Shown here piece after piece: positions 62,477 to 64,000 of a DNA stretch of 64,000 nt (the stretch's first letter is position 1; the number at the start of each line of letters is the position of its first letter). The stretch comes from Anaerolineales bacterium UBA3082. GTDB taxonomy: Bacteria > Chloroflexota > Anaerolineae > UBA7937. Under the pieces are notes generated by a model. The model did no database searches, was not told the DNA's origin, and was given only the letters and a program-made list of their open reading frames with translations. The stretch covers positions 41,591 to 105,590 of the forward strand of contig DFBK01000011.1 in the NCBI GenBank assembly GCA_002366595.1, written 5' to 3'. A program made the position numbers and the translations under genes.

Positions 62477-63166
62477 TTAGGAGGATTCACCCTGCGCTGC
62501 GGCCAATTCGGCCAGGGCCTCCGCGGTCAATTGGTTCTTCGCCATCTCCTCTATCACTTTGAGAGGGGCGGTGACATGGTGAGCGCCGCTGAGTAGGGCC
62601 GAGACGACCTCCTGGGGGCTTTTCAGGCTGGCAGCCACTATCTCGGTCTCCGATTCAGAGACGATCTCTCTCATAGTTTTGACCAGCCCGGGGCCGTCGC
62701 CGCCGGCCCTAGTTAGCCGGTTCACGTAGGGGATTACATATCTGGCTCCCGCCTGGCAAGCGAGGTAGGTCTGGGCGGGGGTGAAGATGGCGGTCACTGC
62801 GCAGAGTATTCTTTCCTTCAGGGTAGACCCTTCAGCCTGTCCTGGCACGTGACAGGCCAGGGGATGAACCCCGATTTGGCTCACCAAACGCAAGCCCTCT
62901 AGTGTGCAAGATACCTTAATCACCAGCCGTTGGGGTAGAAGGGCGGAGAAGGCCTTGGCCTCGGCCAGCATCTCCTCCCTTGAGCCAGCGGCGACTTGGT
63001 GAAAAATCGGCCCGGGGCAGATCTCGCTCAATTCGGCGATGACCTGGCGGGCCTCTTTCCCCGTGCGAGCGATGAGGATGGGGTTGGTGGTCACCCCAGG
63101 GATGAACCCCAACTCCATGGCTCGCTTGACCTCGCTTATATCCGCCGAATCTACATAGATAGCCAC
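62477..63166 (-). CDS. Transaldolase/fructose-6-phosphate-aldolase-type enzyme
   Basis: 229 residues from GTG 63166, preceded by GGAG. It has the short transaldolase layout: YVDSADISEVKRAMELG, GVTTNPILIARTG, the Schiff-base lysine in RLVIKVSCT, and AGARYVIPYVNRL. Length is close to FSA/TalC (about 220). It catalyses either a transaldolase reaction or fructose-6-P cleavage. It is the second transaldolase-like gene of the window, unrelated in position to the heptose locus. It converges on the LysM gene. Confidence 0.88.
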   Translation of the reverse strand: MAIYVDSADISEVKRAMELGFIPGVTTNPILIARTGKEARQVIAELSEICPGPIFHQVAAGSREEMLAEAKAFSALLPQRLVIKVSCTLEGLRLVSQIGVHPLACHVPGQAEGSTLKERILCAVTAIFTPAQTYLACQAGARYVIPYVNRLTRAGGDGPGLVKTMREIVSESETEIVAASLKSPQEVVSALLSGAHHVTAPLKVIEEMAKNQLTAEALAELAAAQGESS

Positions 63167-63187
63167 CCTGTCTCCAAATATCTTTGT

Positions 63188-63213
63188 GGTGTCAGGAATT
63201 AACTCCTGACACC
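63188..63213 (-). other. Perfect hairpin between lipoprotein and transaldolase genes
   Basis: GGTGTCAGGA and TCCTGACACC form ten-base arms with a six-base loop. It lies 3 bp beyond the lipoprotein stop and 21 bp before the transaldolase start. No U-tract follows, so it may be a weak terminator, an RNA-processing site or an operator. Confidence 0.5.
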
Positions 63214-63216
63214 GCT

Positions 63217-63825
63217 TTAGATAAAAGTAGAGACTATTGCTTGAAAAATCTCTATCTCCTCTTGCTCATCAAAGACTGGAAGCGGAGTGGCAAAGTTGCC
63301 AGGGTTGAGGGAATGTAAAACAAGGCTCAAGCTAATGCACAAGTTCTCTTTGGCTGTCGAATAACTTACCCAATGATAGAAACTACCTGCCGCCCCTTCG
63401 CTTCCGCTTTCCTTTCGAAACTCCAGTCCGTTCACGAGAACTAGCTCGGAATGGATTGCTCCCGGTTCGTACCCTTTGGACAAAGGACTAGAACACTGCC
63501 TCAGACTTTCATTTACAACTATCTCTATGTATTTCTCTTCTAGGTTAGTCTCAGGAGCAAACGGGAGGTCTATGCGGGCGTACTCCTCCTCCGCCTCCAC
63601 TAATCTCCCTTCTCTAGGGTACTTCAATTCAAATTCATATTTCTCGTTACGATAACTCTTCCAGTTAGAAGAAACCAGTGCCGGCAGGCCAGCGATTGTT
63701 GTCTTATCAACCGTTGCCGTCGGACCAATAGTTGCGGTCTGGCCAGCGCCTGCCGTCTGGTTGCCGCAATCACAACCAACCAGTGGCACAAGCATAACGA
63801 TTATAGCGAGAACAAGACTTTTCAT
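63217..63825 (-). CDS. Putative lipoprotein of unknown function
   Basis: 202 residues from ATG 63825, with AAGGGAG upstream; the longer frame to 63939 adds a non-typical extension. MKSLVLAIIVMLVPLVGC is a signal peptide with lipobox LVGC. The remaining 180 residues include a Thr-rich linker and one beta-rich domain of the kind found in small secreted Chloroflexota lipoproteins (YEFELKYPREG). Substrate unknown. Downstream hairpin noted separately. Confidence 0.7.
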   Translation of the reverse strand: MKSLVLAIIVMLVPLVGCDCGNQTAGAGQTATIGPTATVDKTTIAGLPALVSSNWKSYRNEKYEFELKYPREGRLVEAEEEYARIDLPFAPETNLEEKYIEIVVNESLRQCSSPLSKGYEPGAIHSELVLVNGLEFRKESGSEGAAGSFYHWVSYSTAKENLCISLSLVLHSLNPGNFATPLPVFDEQEEIEIFQAIVSTFI

Positions 63826-63951
63826 CTCTCCCTTCATACAGAGGTATACTTTGAACCTGAGAATCTTGAGGCCTATGCAGAACTTCGCCGCTAGACAACC
63901 ATGACCGTAGAGAAACTGTGGCAACAGGGCAAATCGCACCGGATTTTGAAA

Positions 63952-64000
63952 TGGCGACGACTGGATTCGAACCAGTGACCAAGGGCTTATGAGTCCCCTG
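63952..64000 (-). tRNA. tRNA-Met(CAT), 5' part beyond the window
   Basis: Reading the minus strand: anticodon loop CTCATAA with CAT at 63991-63989, variable loop GGTC, T arm ACTGG-TTCGAAT-CCAGT and acceptor strand CGTCGCC with discriminator A. No CCA is encoded. The D arm and 5' end fall outside the window. It could be elongator Met, or Ile read after lysidine change of C34; Met is likelier. The top of the anticodon stem has an A-G mismatch (31-39). Confidence 0.85.

Noticed and set aside
1..64000. CRISPR array, prophage or integrase
   Set aside because: No regularly spaced repeats, Cas motifs, phage structural genes or integrase were recognised anywhere in the window.

Overview
The window looks like one contig end from a Gram-negative-type or monoderm environmental bacterium, most likely a member of the Chloroflexota. 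This is an inference from three things: tandem GT-C-like membrane proteins with an extracytoplasmic beta-sandwich tail, a zinc-ribbon/Thr-Pro-linker/LysM protein, and short heptanucleotide repeats between genes. No rRNA, CRISPR array or transposase was seen. One partial tRNA-Met(CAT) lies at the right edge.

Positions 1-48882 are almost entirely minus-strand and read as one very long surface-polysaccharide locus, transcribed from right to left. Many neighbouring genes overlap by 4-17 bp or are 1-3 bp apart. In transcription order it opens with an atypical OmpR-type regulator whose phospho-acceptor Asp is Glu (48882-48160) and a NusG/RfaH-like antiterminator (48067-47579). Next come an epimerase and a CDP-sugar block (rfbF, rfbG, rfbH) with a PEP-condensing NeuB-SAF-cupin fusion, a HAD protein, a ThDP enzyme resembling YerE and a short-chain reductase (46030-37764). 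Two methyltransferases, a Wzx flippase, several glycosyltransferases, a TPR protein, a Wzy-like polymerase, a carbamoyltransferase (frameshifted) and a polyprenyl-phosphate sugar transferase follow (37714-18650).

A second nucleotide-sugar block spans 18561-10271: an epimerase, an unusual UDP-glucose/GDP-mannose dehydrogenase homologue without the catalytic Cys, an SDR, a Gfo/Idh/MocA oxidoreductase, and the complete GDP-D-glycero-D-manno-heptose set hddC, hddA, gmhA, gmhB, followed by a transaldolase that could supply sedoheptulose 7-phosphate. The distal part (10245-1) has a geranylgeranyl-reductase-like flavoprotein, two small ORFs, a Wzz/BY-kinase fusion, a second O-antigen-ligase-like protein, an AglD/MprF-type membrane protein, a GT4, an ABC-2 export permease, a Wzz remnant and a TPR protein running off the left edge.

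The locus has several scars: a 504-bp direct repeat (27924-28427 and 29664-30168), a chimeric methyltransferase fragment carrying sequence akin to the regulator at 48160, a decayed GT2, an orphan epimerase tail, and heptamer repeats inside and around an epimerase gene.

From 49249 rightwards genes run mainly on the plus strand: a decayed receiver remnant, an HD phosphohydrolase and an MBL hydrolase; then a promoter with an operator-like palindrome before a PilZ-cupin-ADH-ADH-SDR run; a HEPN-like protein with a zinc-binding tail; three paralogous PTPS-related/GT-C membrane proteins; and a LysM protein with its own near-consensus promoter and a terminator. Converging on it from the right are a fructose-6-phosphate-aldolase/transaldolase-type gene, a small lipoprotein and the tRNA.
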